A stretch of DNA of 34,299 bases, from the NCBI GenBank assembly GCA_001303785.1, contig LJUJ01000020.1:1-34299 (forward strand), written 5' to 3'. The position numbers and the translations under genes are program-made. This document shows, piece by piece, positions 1 through 7,949 of this stretch (within the stretch, counting starts at the first letter, position 1; each line of letters starts with the position of its first letter). The stretch is from Caldifarciminota bacterium SM23_42 (lineage in GTDB: Bacteria; Hydrothermota; Tepidihabitantia; SM23-42). The notes under the pieces were generated by a model, which was not told the DNA's origin, searched no databases, and worked only from the letters and a program-made list of their open reading frames with translations.

Positions 1-212
1 GCACCGGCCGGAATCACTAACTTCTCCATCACACGCGGCACCCTCGGAGCACCCGCCTTCAATAATACCGAATGCCCCCTGATCTCAACCACATCATAAT
101 CATCCACCTCGCTCAACACCAAATCCTGTGGTGAAAAGCTTATTGTTCTGGTTATCGTACCAGCAACAAGCGGTAGAATTGCACAAAACCAGAGCATCAA
201 GAATCTCTTCAT
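1..212 (-). CDS. Secreted protein N-terminus, probable peptidase C25 (gingipain-like) propeptide, cut by window edge
   Basis: Only the first 70 codons are in the window. The ATG at 212-210 follows a strong ribosome binding site (GAGGAGG, 5 bases upstream). The protein begins MKRFLMLWFCAILPLVAG, a clear signal peptide, followed by a stretch with the pattern ISFSPQDLVLSEVDDYDVVEIRG and then GAPRVPRVMEKLVIPAG. That pattern is what I know from the propeptide of gingipain-like C25 cysteine peptidases, in which a hydrophobic strand and a 'G.P.LP' segment precede the catalytic domain. The catalytic part lies outside the window, so the family call is an inference. It sits 46 bp downstream of the M14 carboxypeptidase gene on the same strand and is probably co-transcribed, giving a pair of secreted proteases. 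Confidence 0.6.
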   Translation of the reverse strand, partial: MKRFLMLWFCAILPLVAGTITRTISFSPQDLVLSEVDDYDVVEIRGHSVLLKAGAPRVPRVMEKLVIPAG

Positions 213-258
213 GTTACCTCCTCATTCTTGCTCTGAATACAGAAAAAGCTGTCTAAAT

Positions 259-2499
259 TCATCTTAAGATAATGGCTTTCTTAACCTGTCTGAAATCATC
301 ACTGACGAAGTGCACGAAATACACACCATTAGGAACAATGTCGCCCGAATCATCTGCACCATCCCAAACAGTAGACGAGGGACGCCCAACAACGGACAAT
401 TGATCGGACAAGTTTTTCACCAAGCGTCCAGTAGCATCATAAATATGTAACTGAACTGACTGTGGATCGGCACTACCCGTGACATAATCGATACGCAACC
501 GATCAGCACAAGGAGTCGGTATTAGAGATATCGAAGGAACGATTTTTGTAGGCGCAACGACCCCACCCTCATCAACACCGAGCAGAACATCGGCGCGCAC
601 CAGATACGAATAGTCACCCCAACCCCAATCAACGTTATGACCTCGCACCATGTAGTAGAACTCACCGCTCGGATGTCCGGTGAACTGATAGAGTGTATCA
701 GTAATGTTCGACGAAACCGTATCGACATTTGCAAACAAGCAGCCCGGATATACATCATCGACATAGAAACCATTATTCAGCTCTGCACCATCGGTCATCG
801 CCCGAAACCTTATGTACACGGACTTGCCGAACCAATCTTCGAGTGAATAGGCCTTGCGAATCCAACCGCCGGAATTGCCGTTGAAACGCGTGGTGTCGAG
901 ATTAAACCATTCCTTGGTATTTTCAGACACCTCAACGACCGCGACATCATAATTGGTTTCCAGATCGTACCAGCACCAGAACGTAACCGAATCTCCGGAT
1001 TCAACCGGGTACGGGTGAACCGTACGCACCGCGTGATTCATATCATTGCTGCTACCCGAGTAAAGACTGTGGCTCCCCGAATGTGCTTCGGTCGTTGATA
1101 AAGTGAAGCCCTGTAGTACCCAGCGGTCAGTGCCTGATTCTAATTCGTCTTCGACGATCGAGGGATTGGATAACTCCAACAACTCCCAGTGTGTTGGGTG
1201 GTTATCATCGACGTTCTTGGCATGCCAGGCCACTGGATAATCTGCACTTACCGAACCGAGTGAATAGACCATAGGCGGCGGCACCACTGCATCCAGTAAC
1301 AGAACGACTGAATCACAGAACCCGGCCAAGTATTTCAGTGCTTTAAAGTTCTGATGCACGATATGGTCAAGGTCGCCCACCGATTGATAAAACCAGGTAC
1401 CGAGTTCTGTGGTAAAGGAGAGATTAGACATACCTCCTACCCAATGACACCAACTGTAGAACCAATCACAACTCGACCCGCTCACCGCATAAATGGCTGA
1501 ATATATTGGACCGCGGTCGTAATAACCGCCACTCAAACACTGCACCTGATTTGCCATATGGTTGCCGACCTGATCATAGAGTACTGCATCCGGTGCTGGC
1601 TCGCCGGTCCAGCCCCAGGGCCACATGACCAATTCGCCGGAGCTATGATAGCTCATATATGCATTGATAATACGCTCCTTCACGTAGAGCGTGAGCGCCC
1701 TGGTTTCATCACCTGAATTCACATAGGCGCCGCAGAAAGTCGCGCTGCTCGGTCGATGCCTTGCCTGATATTCATCCACTGCACCCCAATCACCTTCGAT
1801 ATTTGGCGAACAGCCGCCATAATTACGATTCGGGTCCGTACCGATTTCTCCGCCGAAGGGCTCACGATTCTTGCGCCACATATAACCCCCTGGATAATCG
1901 TATAGATATCCGTCGACATTGATCACTGGAAAACAATACATCTCGGTATTGTTGATGATATCTGTTATCTCCGGTACGACATTATAGGCGCTGAGCATGG
2001 AATCGGCAAAGAACATGACTACGGGAACACATGCCCACTCACGTGAATGATGTGTGCCGTCAATCAAGAAACCCGGTTCATCATCCTCCTCCAGGTACGG
2101 GTTATCAGATATCTTCAGCCCATAGATCCAGTTGCCTTCATAGGTAGGAATGGGTAGTGAATCGAACTTGCATATCATGGGAAAGTCTTGCGCGAGTTGT
2201 CTCAGGCTGTCCTCTACTTGTGCATACGACAGATATTCTGCACGCACGCCTTCTTTGGCCAACGCCAGGTCATGCACGACCACCTCATAGCTAAGACCCG
2301 AGCTTCTAATTTTGTCTAACATCGCGTCATCAGCCACGATATCGTAGTATACACCGGTGCGCACTCCCGCAATATCGAACTCTTGTTTAGCCGAAATCCT
2401 CTTCAACTCATGCCAGTTTCGTACATAGACGCGCACCACCTGCTGCTGGGCCGCTATTAGACCCATTAAACAAAACAGAAGAATCAACGATTTCTTCAT
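259..2499 (-). CDS. Secreted M14 family zinc carboxypeptidase with C-terminal sorting domain
   Basis: Predicted to remove C-terminal residues from peptides outside the cell or at its surface. I start it at the ATG at 2499, because this gives a signal peptide (MKKSLILLFCLMGLIAAQ) with GGAG 5 bases upstream; earlier in-frame ATGs fall on the promoter. Residues about 20-100 look like a propeptide. The M14 domain shows the zinc HxxE as HHSRE (H151, E154), the substrate-binding NRN in DPNRNYGG (224-226), the third zinc ligand in YHSSG (H285) and the catalytic glutamate in TTELG (E365). A jelly-roll region of about 140 residues follows (DDNHPTHWELLE to GFYVDDV), as in immune-inhibitor-A-type proteins. 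The last 80 residues form a FlgD-like/type IX-style sorting module (IYDATGRLVKN, WDGADDSG, PNGVYFVHF). All catalytic residues are present. Confidence 0.93.
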   Translation of the reverse strand: MKKSLILLFCLMGLIAAQQQVVRVYVRNWHELKRISAKQEFDIAGVRTGVYYDIVADDAMLDKIRSSGLSYEVVVHDLALAKEGVRAEYLSYAQVEDSLRQLAQDFPMICKFDSLPIPTYEGNWIYGLKISDNPYLEEDDEPGFLIDGTHHSREWACVPVVMFFADSMLSAYNVVPEITDIINNTEMYCFPVINVDGYLYDYPGGYMWRKNREPFGGEIGTDPNRNYGGCSPNIEGDWGAVDEYQARHRPSSATFCGAYVNSGDETRALTLYVKERIINAYMSYHSSGELVMWPWGWTGEPAPDAVLYDQVGNHMANQVQCLSGGYYDRGPIYSAIYAVSGSSCDWFYSWCHWVGGMSNLSFTTELGTWFYQSVGDLDHIVHQNFKALKYLAGFCDSVVLLLDAVVPPPMVYSLGSVSADYPVAWHAKNVDDNHPTHWELLELSNPSIVEDELESGTDRWVLQGFTLSTTEAHSGSHSLYSGSSNDMNHAVRTVHPYPVESGDSVTFWCWYDLETNYDVAVVEVSENTKEWFNLDTTRFNGNSGGWIRKAYSLEDWFGKSVYIRFRAMTDGAELNNGFYVDDVYPGCLFANVDTVSSNITDTLYQFTGHPSGEFYYMVRGHNVDWGWGDYSYLVRADVLLGVDEGGVVAPTKIVPSISLIPTPCADRLRIDYVTGSADPQSVQLHIYDATGRLVKNLSDQLSVVGRPSSTVWDGADDSGDIVPNGVYFVHFVSDDFRQVKKAIILR

Positions 2500-2532
2500 C
2501 CATACTCCTCTCATAGACTTAAATCTAATCAT

Positions 2533-2560
2533 ATTATAGTCCCATGCCAAAACTTGTCAA
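2533..2560 (-). promoter_or_regulatory. Promoter of the M14 peptidase gene (TTGACA-16-TATAAT)
   Basis: On the minus strand TTGACA (2560-2555) and TATAAT (2538-2533) are both perfect and are separated by 16 bp. The expected start of transcription is near 2526, giving a leader of about 25 bases that contains the ribosome binding site of the gene starting at 2499. Confidence 0.8.
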
Positions 2561-2644
2561 CATAGATTCGTCCCCTCAAAGAGACGTCATTCGGTTCAAC
2601 AATATCCAAGAACGAGTGATGGACATGTGTTAGGCTTAATATCT

Positions 2645-3358
2645 TTATATGACCTCACCTATTCTGCCTATGCGTACGGATTTCCATTGCCAGACCTTGA
2701 AGACCTCGAAGAAGTTCGAGACTTCACCGCCCGGGTCAAAAGAGAAGTAAATGAACAGAGGCTTGCCTTTCAAATACCTCTTATGCAAGGGACCCCAAAA
2801 TCTAGAGTCCGCCGAATTATCGCGATTATCGCCCATCGCAAAGATGCAGTCTTTTGGAACAACCACTGGCCCGAAGTTATCGCGCACTTGTACCCCGATC
2901 AGTTCAAACAGTTGAGCCTTTTCCCATTTCTGTTGATAGGTACGGTTATCAGCGATGACACCGCGGAATGTTTGTCCGCTAGCATGTCGAACATAGGACT
3001 CAACAACCTCTGTTCCGTTTACGTAGAGAACCTTGTTAATAATCTCCACTGTATCGCCTTGCACCGCCACGCATCGCTTCACAAAATCCTTGTTCTCAAA
3101 GGGATACCTGAAGACAACAATCTCACCGCGCCGCGGCATGCGACCAGGAATAATCGGAATCTGTTTGGTCGAGAAAGGTATGGGAATCTTCACCCCATAT
3201 ATGAATCTGTTCACGAGTAGCGCGTCGCCGATGAGCAGAGTCTTCTCCATAGAAGCGGTTGGAATAACGTAAGCTTCGACGAAAATCGCGCGCAGGATCA
3301 AGACGACAATTATCACAATTGACCACGAATATAGTTCTCGTCTCAACTTGTCCTTCAT
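2645..3358 (-). CDS. lepB: Signal peptidase I
   Basis: Cleaves signal peptides from proteins exported by Sec or Tat, acting on the outer face of the inner membrane. The start at 3358 gives 237 residues with one N-terminal membrane anchor (about 11-28, SWSIVIIVVLILRAIFV). The catalytic serine lies in IPTASMEKT (S36) and the general-base lysine in DFVKRC (K94). Box E is clear (FAMGDNRDNSADSRFWG). A longer reading frame extends upstream to 3523, but it would run through the promoter and adds non-family sequence, so I reject it. No ribosome binding site precedes the ATG, and the promoter suggests a leaderless mRNA. The gene stands alone, yet its likely clients, the secreted peptidases, lie immediately downstream on the same strand. 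Confidence 0.95.
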   Translation of the reverse strand: MKDKLRRELYSWSIVIIVVLILRAIFVEAYVIPTASMEKTLLIGDALLVNRFIYGVKIPIPFSTKQIPIIPGRMPRRGEIVVFRYPFENKDFVKRCVAVQGDTVEIINKVLYVNGTEVVESYVRHASGQTFRGVIADNRTYQQKWEKAQLFELIGVQVRDNFGPVVVPKDCIFAMGDNRDNSADSRFWGPLHKRYLKGKPLFIYFSFDPGGEVSNFFEVFKVWQWKSVRIGRIGEVI

Positions 3359-3365
3359 AGCATAG

Positions 3366-3393
3366 ATTATAGCGCCATTCAATGAAAAGTCAA
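3366..3393 (-). promoter_or_regulatory. Promoter of lepB, leaderless configuration
   Basis: On the minus strand TTGACT (3393-3388) and a perfect TATAAT (3371-3366) are 16 bp apart. Only 7 bases (3365-3359) separate the -10 box from the ATG at 3358, so transcription is expected to begin at or within a base or two of the start codon. No Shine-Dalgarno sequence is visible. Confidence 0.8.
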
Positions 3394-3531
3394 CCGCGAC
3401 GCTTGACGCTGCACGCCTTGCGCCTTCTGCAAGGAACCGATTATCAAAGGATTTATGAACAGAATTGTCATTCTGTAATCTGCCATTGGGGCGGAGAGTC
3501 ATAAACGTCCCACGCGCAAGCACTAATCTCT

Positions 3532-3643
3532 AAATCCTGAACAAATCCAAACGTCCAAATTCCAATGTTCTAAACACTGTTTTGAGTTTAGGTAATTTGG
3601 CATTAGATATTGTTTCGGATTTCGTGCTTAGGATTTCGGATTT
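3532..3643. repeat. Intergenic hairpin repeat, copy A
   Basis: This gene-free stretch between lepB and tRNA-Val contains nested imperfect inverted repeats. AAATCCTGAACAA (3532-3544) is complementary with two mismatches to TTGTTTCGGATTT (3610-3622). CCAAATT (3555-3561) pairs with AATTTGG (3594-3600), and CTAAAC (3570-3575) with GTTTAG (3586-3591). The end GGATTTCGTGCTTAG followed by GATTTCGGATTT (3617-3643) recurs at 9174-9200 with two differences in 27 bases. The left arm is rich in C/A words and the right arm in their complements. It has no transposase. It may be a mobile-element-derived or RNA-forming repeat. Confidence 0.65.
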
Positions 3644-3729
3644 TGCTAAATGTGTAATCGTACCATTTGTCTCAAAGACATAGATCGTCAATTTGTAATC
3701 TGATATGCTGATACGCTGCTCTGTTCCCC

Positions 3730-3757
3730 TTGACTTCATGACAATTATAGCTAAAAT
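3730..3757 (+). promoter_or_regulatory. Promoter upstream of tRNA-Val (TTGACT-16-TAAAAT)
   Basis: TTGACT (3730-3735) and TAAAAT (3752-3757) are separated by 16 bp and end 17 bp before the mature tRNA. No other promoter of this type is seen before the genes at 3906-8738, so it may drive the tRNA and the whole downstream row. Confidence 0.7.
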
Positions 3758-3774
3758 TGTCCATGTCCAATTGC

Positions 3775-3850
3775 GGGCGGTTAGCTCAGCCTTGGTTAGA
3801 GCGTCTGCTTGACATGCAGGAGGTCACCCGTTCAAGTCGGGTACCGCCCA
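3775..3850 (+). tRNA. tRNA-Val (GAC anticodon)
   Basis: A complete cloverleaf of 76 bases can be drawn. The acceptor stem is GGGCGGT/ACCGCCC with discriminator A. The D arm is GCTC...GAGC. The anticodon stem CTGC/GCAG carries the loop TTGACAT, so the anticodon is GAC and reads valine codon GUC. The T arm is ACCCG-TTCAAGT-CGGGT. The 3' CCA is not encoded and must be added by a nucleotidyltransferase. A protein gene starts 55 bp downstream. Confidence 0.96.
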
Positions 3851-3905
3851 TTTCCCAAAACACTACACATCTATACATCCCCGAACCGATCCAAGAAAGG
3901 CTTCT

Positions 3906-4616
3906 ATGGAAAACGTACTGGATCTCCTGGTAAAGATCCAGGGTTTTGATTATGAAGTTGAGGAAACCAGGGCACGATTAGCACAAATACCACACGAGAT
4001 AGAAAAACTCGAGAAACAAATAAAGGCGCAAGAACAAGAACTAACAGAACAAGAAACGAGAATTCAGGAATTGAAAAAAGACTACAAGCTAAAGGAAATC
4101 GAAATCGCGGATAATGAAGACAAGATGAACAAACTAAATGCCCAAACCTTTGCCGTCAAAACAAATGAGGAATATCGCGCCATACTTAATGAGGTGGATT
4201 TCTTGAAAAAGAAAAATGGCGAAATAGAAGATTCCATGCTTGCCCTACTCGAGGAAGAAGAAAAACTAAAGAATTCGATTGGTACAATACGCAATGCGGC
4301 GAAAGAATATATCACAAAAAAGAAAGAAAAAATAAACGAGTTGAAGAAAGAAGGGGAGTCTGCATTAGAGAAACAGACCAATGCACAAAACAACTTTGAA
4401 AATAGCTTTGCGACTCTGCCTGACGATCTGAAAGAATTGTATAACAGAATCGCCAAAGTCCGGGACAAAGCCGTCTGCCTCATTTCCGACAACACGTGCA
4501 CCGGGTGCTACGCTAACTTAACCCATCAATTTCTGAACGAACTCAAGAAACGCAACAAGATATTACTCTGCGACAACTGCGGTCGCATTCTCGTTTATAC
4601 GCCTCCAAGCAAATAA
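3906..4616 (+). CDS. C4-type zinc-ribbon coiled-coil protein (CT398/DUF164-like)
   Basis: The 236-residue protein has a long, highly charged coiled coil at about residues 15-165, with Lys/Glu-rich heptads. A zinc ribbon follows at the C-terminus, with Cys198-x2-Cys201 (CTGC) and Cys222-x2-Cys225 (CDNC). This layout matches the widespread family of putative nucleic-acid-binding zinc-ribbon proteins (the Chlamydia CT398 / H. pylori HP0958 type). HP0958 is reported to act in flagellar regulation, and CT398 to bind sigma-54 and secretion components, but no general function is established. Here it is followed after 3 bp by an RNase HI-like gene, a common pairing that hints at an RNA-related role. 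AAAGG about 6 bases upstream serves as ribosome binding site. Confidence 0.85.
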   Translation: MENVLDLLVKIQGFDYEVEETRARLAQIPHEIEKLEKQIKAQEQELTEQETRIQELKKDYKLKEIEIADNEDKMNKLNAQTFAVKTNEEYRAILNEVDFLKKKNGEIEDSMLALLEEEEKLKNSIGTIRNAAKEYITKKKEKINELKKEGESALEKQTNAQNNFENSFATLPDDLKELYNRIAKVRDKAVCLISDNTCTGCYANLTHQFLNELKKRNKILLCDNCGRILVYTPPSK

Positions 4617-4619
4617 TCA

Positions 4620-5072
4620 ATGCCCGGCACCCAAAAAGAATTGTGCATCTTTGTCGACGGTTCATCAAGAGGCAATCCCGGTCCAGCCGGGGTCGGCATT
4701 GCCGTATTCGAACCGGACAACGCTGATGCGACGGCGGAAATATCAAAATACATTGGCAGAACAACCAACAATGTTGCCGAGTACGAAGCGGTAATCCACG
4801 CGCTTCGTTGGATGATACACACGGGAGCGAAGCGGGCCGTTCTGAAACTCGACTCAGAACTTGTATATAAGCAGATAAACGGCACATACCGAGTGAAGTC
4901 TCCACACATCACCTTCCTCATGAAAAGAATCAAATCGCTCAGGGCACGGGTCGACGATGTCTCCTTTGTCCTTGTCCCACGCGATGAAAACAAATTAGCG
5001 AACCGCTTAGCCCAAAGGGCATCAAAGAAAGTAAAGGTTAAACACAAAACATTCAAACAATTAGCCCTGTAG
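4620..5072 (+). CDS. rnhA: Ribonuclease HI-like protein
   Basis: An RNase H fold of 150 residues, expected to cut RNA in RNA-DNA hybrids. The first acidic ligand is in CIFVDGSSRGNPGPAG (D13), the second in NNVAEYEAVI (E54) and the third in LKLDSELVY (D78). In related proteins the fourth acidic residue lies in a motif like ENKLADRLA. Here that position reads Asn (N128, codon AAC at 5001-5003). The protein lacks the basic protrusion of E. coli RNase HI and resembles the short 'reverse-transcriptase-like' RNase HI proteins of many bacteria and archaea. The start codon is 3 bp after the zinc-ribbon gene with no obvious ribosome binding site, so translation is probably coupled. Confidence 0.88.
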   Translation: MPGTQKELCIFVDGSSRGNPGPAGVGIAVFEPDNADATAEISKYIGRTTNNVAEYEAVIHALRWMIHTGAKRAVLKLDSELVYKQINGTYRVKSPHITFLMKRIKSLRARVDDVSFVLVPRDENKLANRLAQRASKKVKVKHKTFKQLAL

Positions 5073-5075
5073 ATA

Positions 5076-6425
5076 ATGAAAGGCTCGAGGGAAATAAACG
5101 CACCCAGGATGCTTATCTTTGGCTACCTGGGCATTATCACCATTGGAACGGTACTGCTCCTTCTGCCGAACGCTACACGTAACGGCATCAGCCTCATCGA
5201 TGCGGTATTCACAGCCTCTTCGTCTCTATGTGTAACCGGTCTTATCGTTAAAAACACGGCTCTCGACTTCACCCTTTTCGGCAAGTGTATAATACTCACC
5301 CTCATTCAAATCGGCGGCCTCGGCTACATGACGCTGTCAACGACATTTTTCTTCTTCATCGGACGGAAGATCTCTCTGCGTGACCGGTTGTTGTTCAAAG
5401 AATCAATAAATTTTCTCACCTTCGCAAACCTGCGACGCTTTGCATGGCGGGTATTCAGGATAACCATCTTTGTTGAATTACTGGGAACCGTCATCCTGTA
5501 TTCTGTCTTTGCATCTAGATTCAGCCCGCCCGTCGCGCTCGGTCAAGCTTTTTTTCACGCTGTATCCGCATTCTGTAACGCCGGGTTCTCCACGTTCTCG
5601 GAAAACATGACGCTCTTTTCATCTTCAATACCAGCCCCGTTGGTTGTCGCCGCGCTGTTCATATTAGGTGGTATTGGTTTTGTCGTGATATCAGATTTGT
5701 ATACAACACTCGTAAAACGAGAAAAGAAAAAACTCGCCCTACACACGACGCTAGTACTGAGAACAACAATCGCTCTCATCGCCATCGGTTCTCTCTTCAT
5801 TTTGATTGTCGAATATGACCGCAGTCTCGTTGGTTTATCACTTCTTCAGAAAATCGTGCTGTCCTTTTTTCAGGCCGTCACGCCTAGAACAGCTGGCTTC
5901 AATACGATACGGGTCGCCGTGTTTTCACCCATCACACTCATGCTTCTCATGGCTTTCATGTTCATTGGAGCCTCACCAGGTGGTACCGGTGGTGGTATAA
6001 AAACAACCACTCTTGTATTGCTGGTCAGATGGGCAAAAGATTTAATGTTAGGTAGGCATGGCAAGGATATAACCGCTCTGAAAAAAAGAATTCCCATTGA
6101 ACAGGCATACCGAGCTTTCTTGATTTTCATATTATCTTGCGGCACCATCATCGTCGCTTTTTTCATTATCATGATTGCCGAGAATCAAGCACCCCTTAAG
6201 ACCATGTTTGAAGTTTTCTCGGCATTTGGCACCGTAGGCCTGTCGTTAGGCTCAGCAACGAATCCATTCTGCAGCTTTGCCTACGATCTATCGGCATTCG
6301 GTAAATCGGTGATTATCTGCGTGATGATTGCCGGCAGGGTAGGAACCATCACGGTGGGTAGTGCAATTCTCAAGCCGCATCCATTGGAATATTCATACCC
6401 CGAAGAAGCAATCGTGATCGGGTAA
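5076..6425 (+). CDS. ktrB: Potassium uptake channel subunit, TrkH/KtrB family
   Basis: An integral membrane protein of 449 residues that conducts K+ (sometimes Na+-coupled) inward. The four pore repeats of the superfamily are visible: TASSSLCVTGL, SAFCNAGFS, TPRTAGFN and FGTVGLSLG, each supplying the filter glycine. The sequence ASPGGTGGGIKTTT, typical of KtrB/TrkH, is also present. The length fits KtrB (about 450) better than TrkH (about 480). The cytoplasmic nucleotide-binding partner (KtrA/TrkA) is not in the window. The ATG lies 3 bp after the RNase H stop with no clear Shine-Dalgarno, consistent with coupling in the same operon. Confidence 0.93.
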   Translation: MKGSREINAPRMLIFGYLGIITIGTVLLLLPNATRNGISLIDAVFTASSSLCVTGLIVKNTALDFTLFGKCIILTLIQIGGLGYMTLSTTFFFFIGRKISLRDRLLFKESINFLTFANLRRFAWRVFRITIFVELLGTVILYSVFASRFSPPVALGQAFFHAVSAFCNAGFSTFSENMTLFSSSIPAPLVVAALFILGGIGFVVISDLYTTLVKREKKKLALHTTLVLRTTIALIAIGSLFILIVEYDRSLVGLSLLQKIVLSFFQAVTPRTAGFNTIRVAVFSPITLMLLMAFMFIGASPGGTGGGIKTTTLVLLVRWAKDLMLGRHGKDITALKKRIPIEQAYRAFLIFILSCGTIIVAFFIIMIAENQAPLKTMFEVFSAFGTVGLSLGSATNPFCSFAYDLSAFGKSVIICVMIAGRVGTITVGSAILKPHPLEYSYPEEAIVIG

Positions 6426-6445
6426 ACTTAACATAATAGCCGAGC

Positions 6446-7933
6446 ATGGAAACATTCACATTGGAGAATGTCAATTGCGTTAACTTCACCGCGCGCAGAA
6501 TAAATCGCTATGCCCTGCTGATTGAAAAAGGTTACATTACGGCGAAAATCGCAGACCCAAGACGCTTACCAAAAGGCATCCCGAGATTCGATCTCAAGAA
6601 GAAATATGTCATACCGGGGTTCACCGATTGTCACACTCACCTCGTTGCTACTGGAATCGAAATGCAGCGGCTCGACCTGAGTACTTGCCGCTCGCTGGAT
6701 GATTGTCTCCAGAGAATCAGTGCACAAGCAAAAAAAAGAAAGCTCGTGTTCGCATCAAACTGGGATGAAAACTCGTGGCGGTTTGACGACAGCACACGAT
6801 TAAACCGCCGTACGCTCGACAGGATTTCGAGGAGCAAACCGATAATCATGCGGCGCATTTGCGGACATTACGCCGTCGTCAACACATGCGCCCTGCAGCG
6901 TATTCCCAGAAATTGGAAAATTGTTGACCGTCGGAACGGTCTGCTGTATGAAGATGTCGCCCTCAATTTGAACGACATCTTCATGCCGACCGACGAAATG
7001 CTGACGAAGGCAGTCAGACTCGGAACAAATAAAGCATTGCAGTTGGGGATTACTTCGGTGCATGAAATATCAATACCAAGACGTTTTAGGATACTACAAA
7101 AATTGAGGCATAAACTCCGGGTGCGCTTCGCCGTGTACCTACCTGAGAAGCACCATAAGAGCGTGATCGAAACAGGATTGCGGACCGGTTATGGGGACGA
7201 TTGGCTTAAGTTCGCAGGTACAAAGATCTATGTCGATGGTTCCCTGGGTGCCCGCACTGCCGCACTCTGGCACTCCTTTACCAATAGCCGCCGACGGGGT
7301 AACATTCTAGTATCCAAGAACGCACTATCCAAGCTGCTACAGAGTGCCGAGAACAATGGTATTCAGTTAATGATACATTCGATTGGCGACCGAGCAACGT
7401 CGACGGTTCTTGATGTATTAAGAAAACATACTCAGTCCGGCAATCCGCTGCGACACAGAATCGAACATCTCGAAATACTTGCAGCGGAATCGGTTGCGGA
7501 CATTGCTGGCCTGAAAATAATCGCTTCTATGCAACCCAATTTCGTGCACCGTTGGCAAAATCCTGAAGGGATGTACCACCGAATCCTTGGTAATAGGTAT
7601 CTAAGAATGAACTGTTTTAAGTCCCTGCTGAACGCACACGTCAAAGTAGTATTCGGCTCGGACTGCATGCCCCTTGGTCCAATTTACGGCGTTAAGGGAG
7701 CGGTGGGACATCCCTCAGAATGCGGAAGACTCCATATCGCTGATGCCCTTCGCTTGTACACCGAAGCCGGACCTTACGCCACGTTCGACGAAAAAAAGAA
7801 AGGTAGAATAGAACCAGGTCACTTCGCCGACCTCGTGATACTCAACAAGAACCCACTCGAAGAACAAAATTTGAATAGCCTTCAGGTGGAAGCGGTCATG
7901 GTTAACGGCCGCTTCGCCTACCGACACAAATGA
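6446..7933 (+). CDS. Metal-dependent amidohydrolase, YtcJ-like (amidohydrolase_3)
   Basis: A 495-residue enzyme of the amidohydrolase superfamily, predicted to hydrolyse an amide or related bond of an unknown small substrate in the cytoplasm. The metal-binding HxH is in IPGFTDCHTHLVATG (H63, H65). Further hallmarks of the YtcJ group are the KIYVDGSLGARTAAL strand, the LMIHSIGDRAT and RHRIEHLEI histidine motifs, and the catalytic aspartate in FGSDCMP. The C-terminal end (GRIEPGHFADLVILNKNPLE) completes the small beta domain. The substrate cannot be read from sequence. It follows ktrB by 20 bp and precedes the YihY gene by 16 bp, so it belongs to the same transcription unit, but no functional link to potassium transport is evident. 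Confidence 0.9.
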   Translation: METFTLENVNCVNFTARRINRYALLIEKGYITAKIADPRRLPKGIPRFDLKKKYVIPGFTDCHTHLVATGIEMQRLDLSTCRSLDDCLQRISAQAKKRKLVFASNWDENSWRFDDSTRLNRRTLDRISRSKPIIMRRICGHYAVVNTCALQRIPRNWKIVDRRNGLLYEDVALNLNDIFMPTDEMLTKAVRLGTNKALQLGITSVHEISIPRRFRILQKLRHKLRVRFAVYLPEKHHKSVIETGLRTGYGDDWLKFAGTKIYVDGSLGARTAALWHSFTNSRRRGNILVSKNALSKLLQSAENNGIQLMIHSIGDRATSTVLDVLRKHTQSGNPLRHRIEHLEILAAESVADIAGLKIIASMQPNFVHRWQNPEGMYHRILGNRYLRMNCFKSLLNAHVKVVFGSDCMPLGPIYGVKGAVGHPSECGRLHIADALRLYTEAGPYATFDEKKKGRIEPGHFADLVILNKNPLEEQNLNSLQVEAVMVNGRFAYRHK

Positions 7934-7949
7934 CCGGTTGTCTAGCAAT

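Noticed and set aside
3359-3523. N-terminal extension of signal peptidase I by 55 residues
   Set aside because: It covers a clear promoter and has no family similarity; the membrane anchor starts right after the ATG at 3358.
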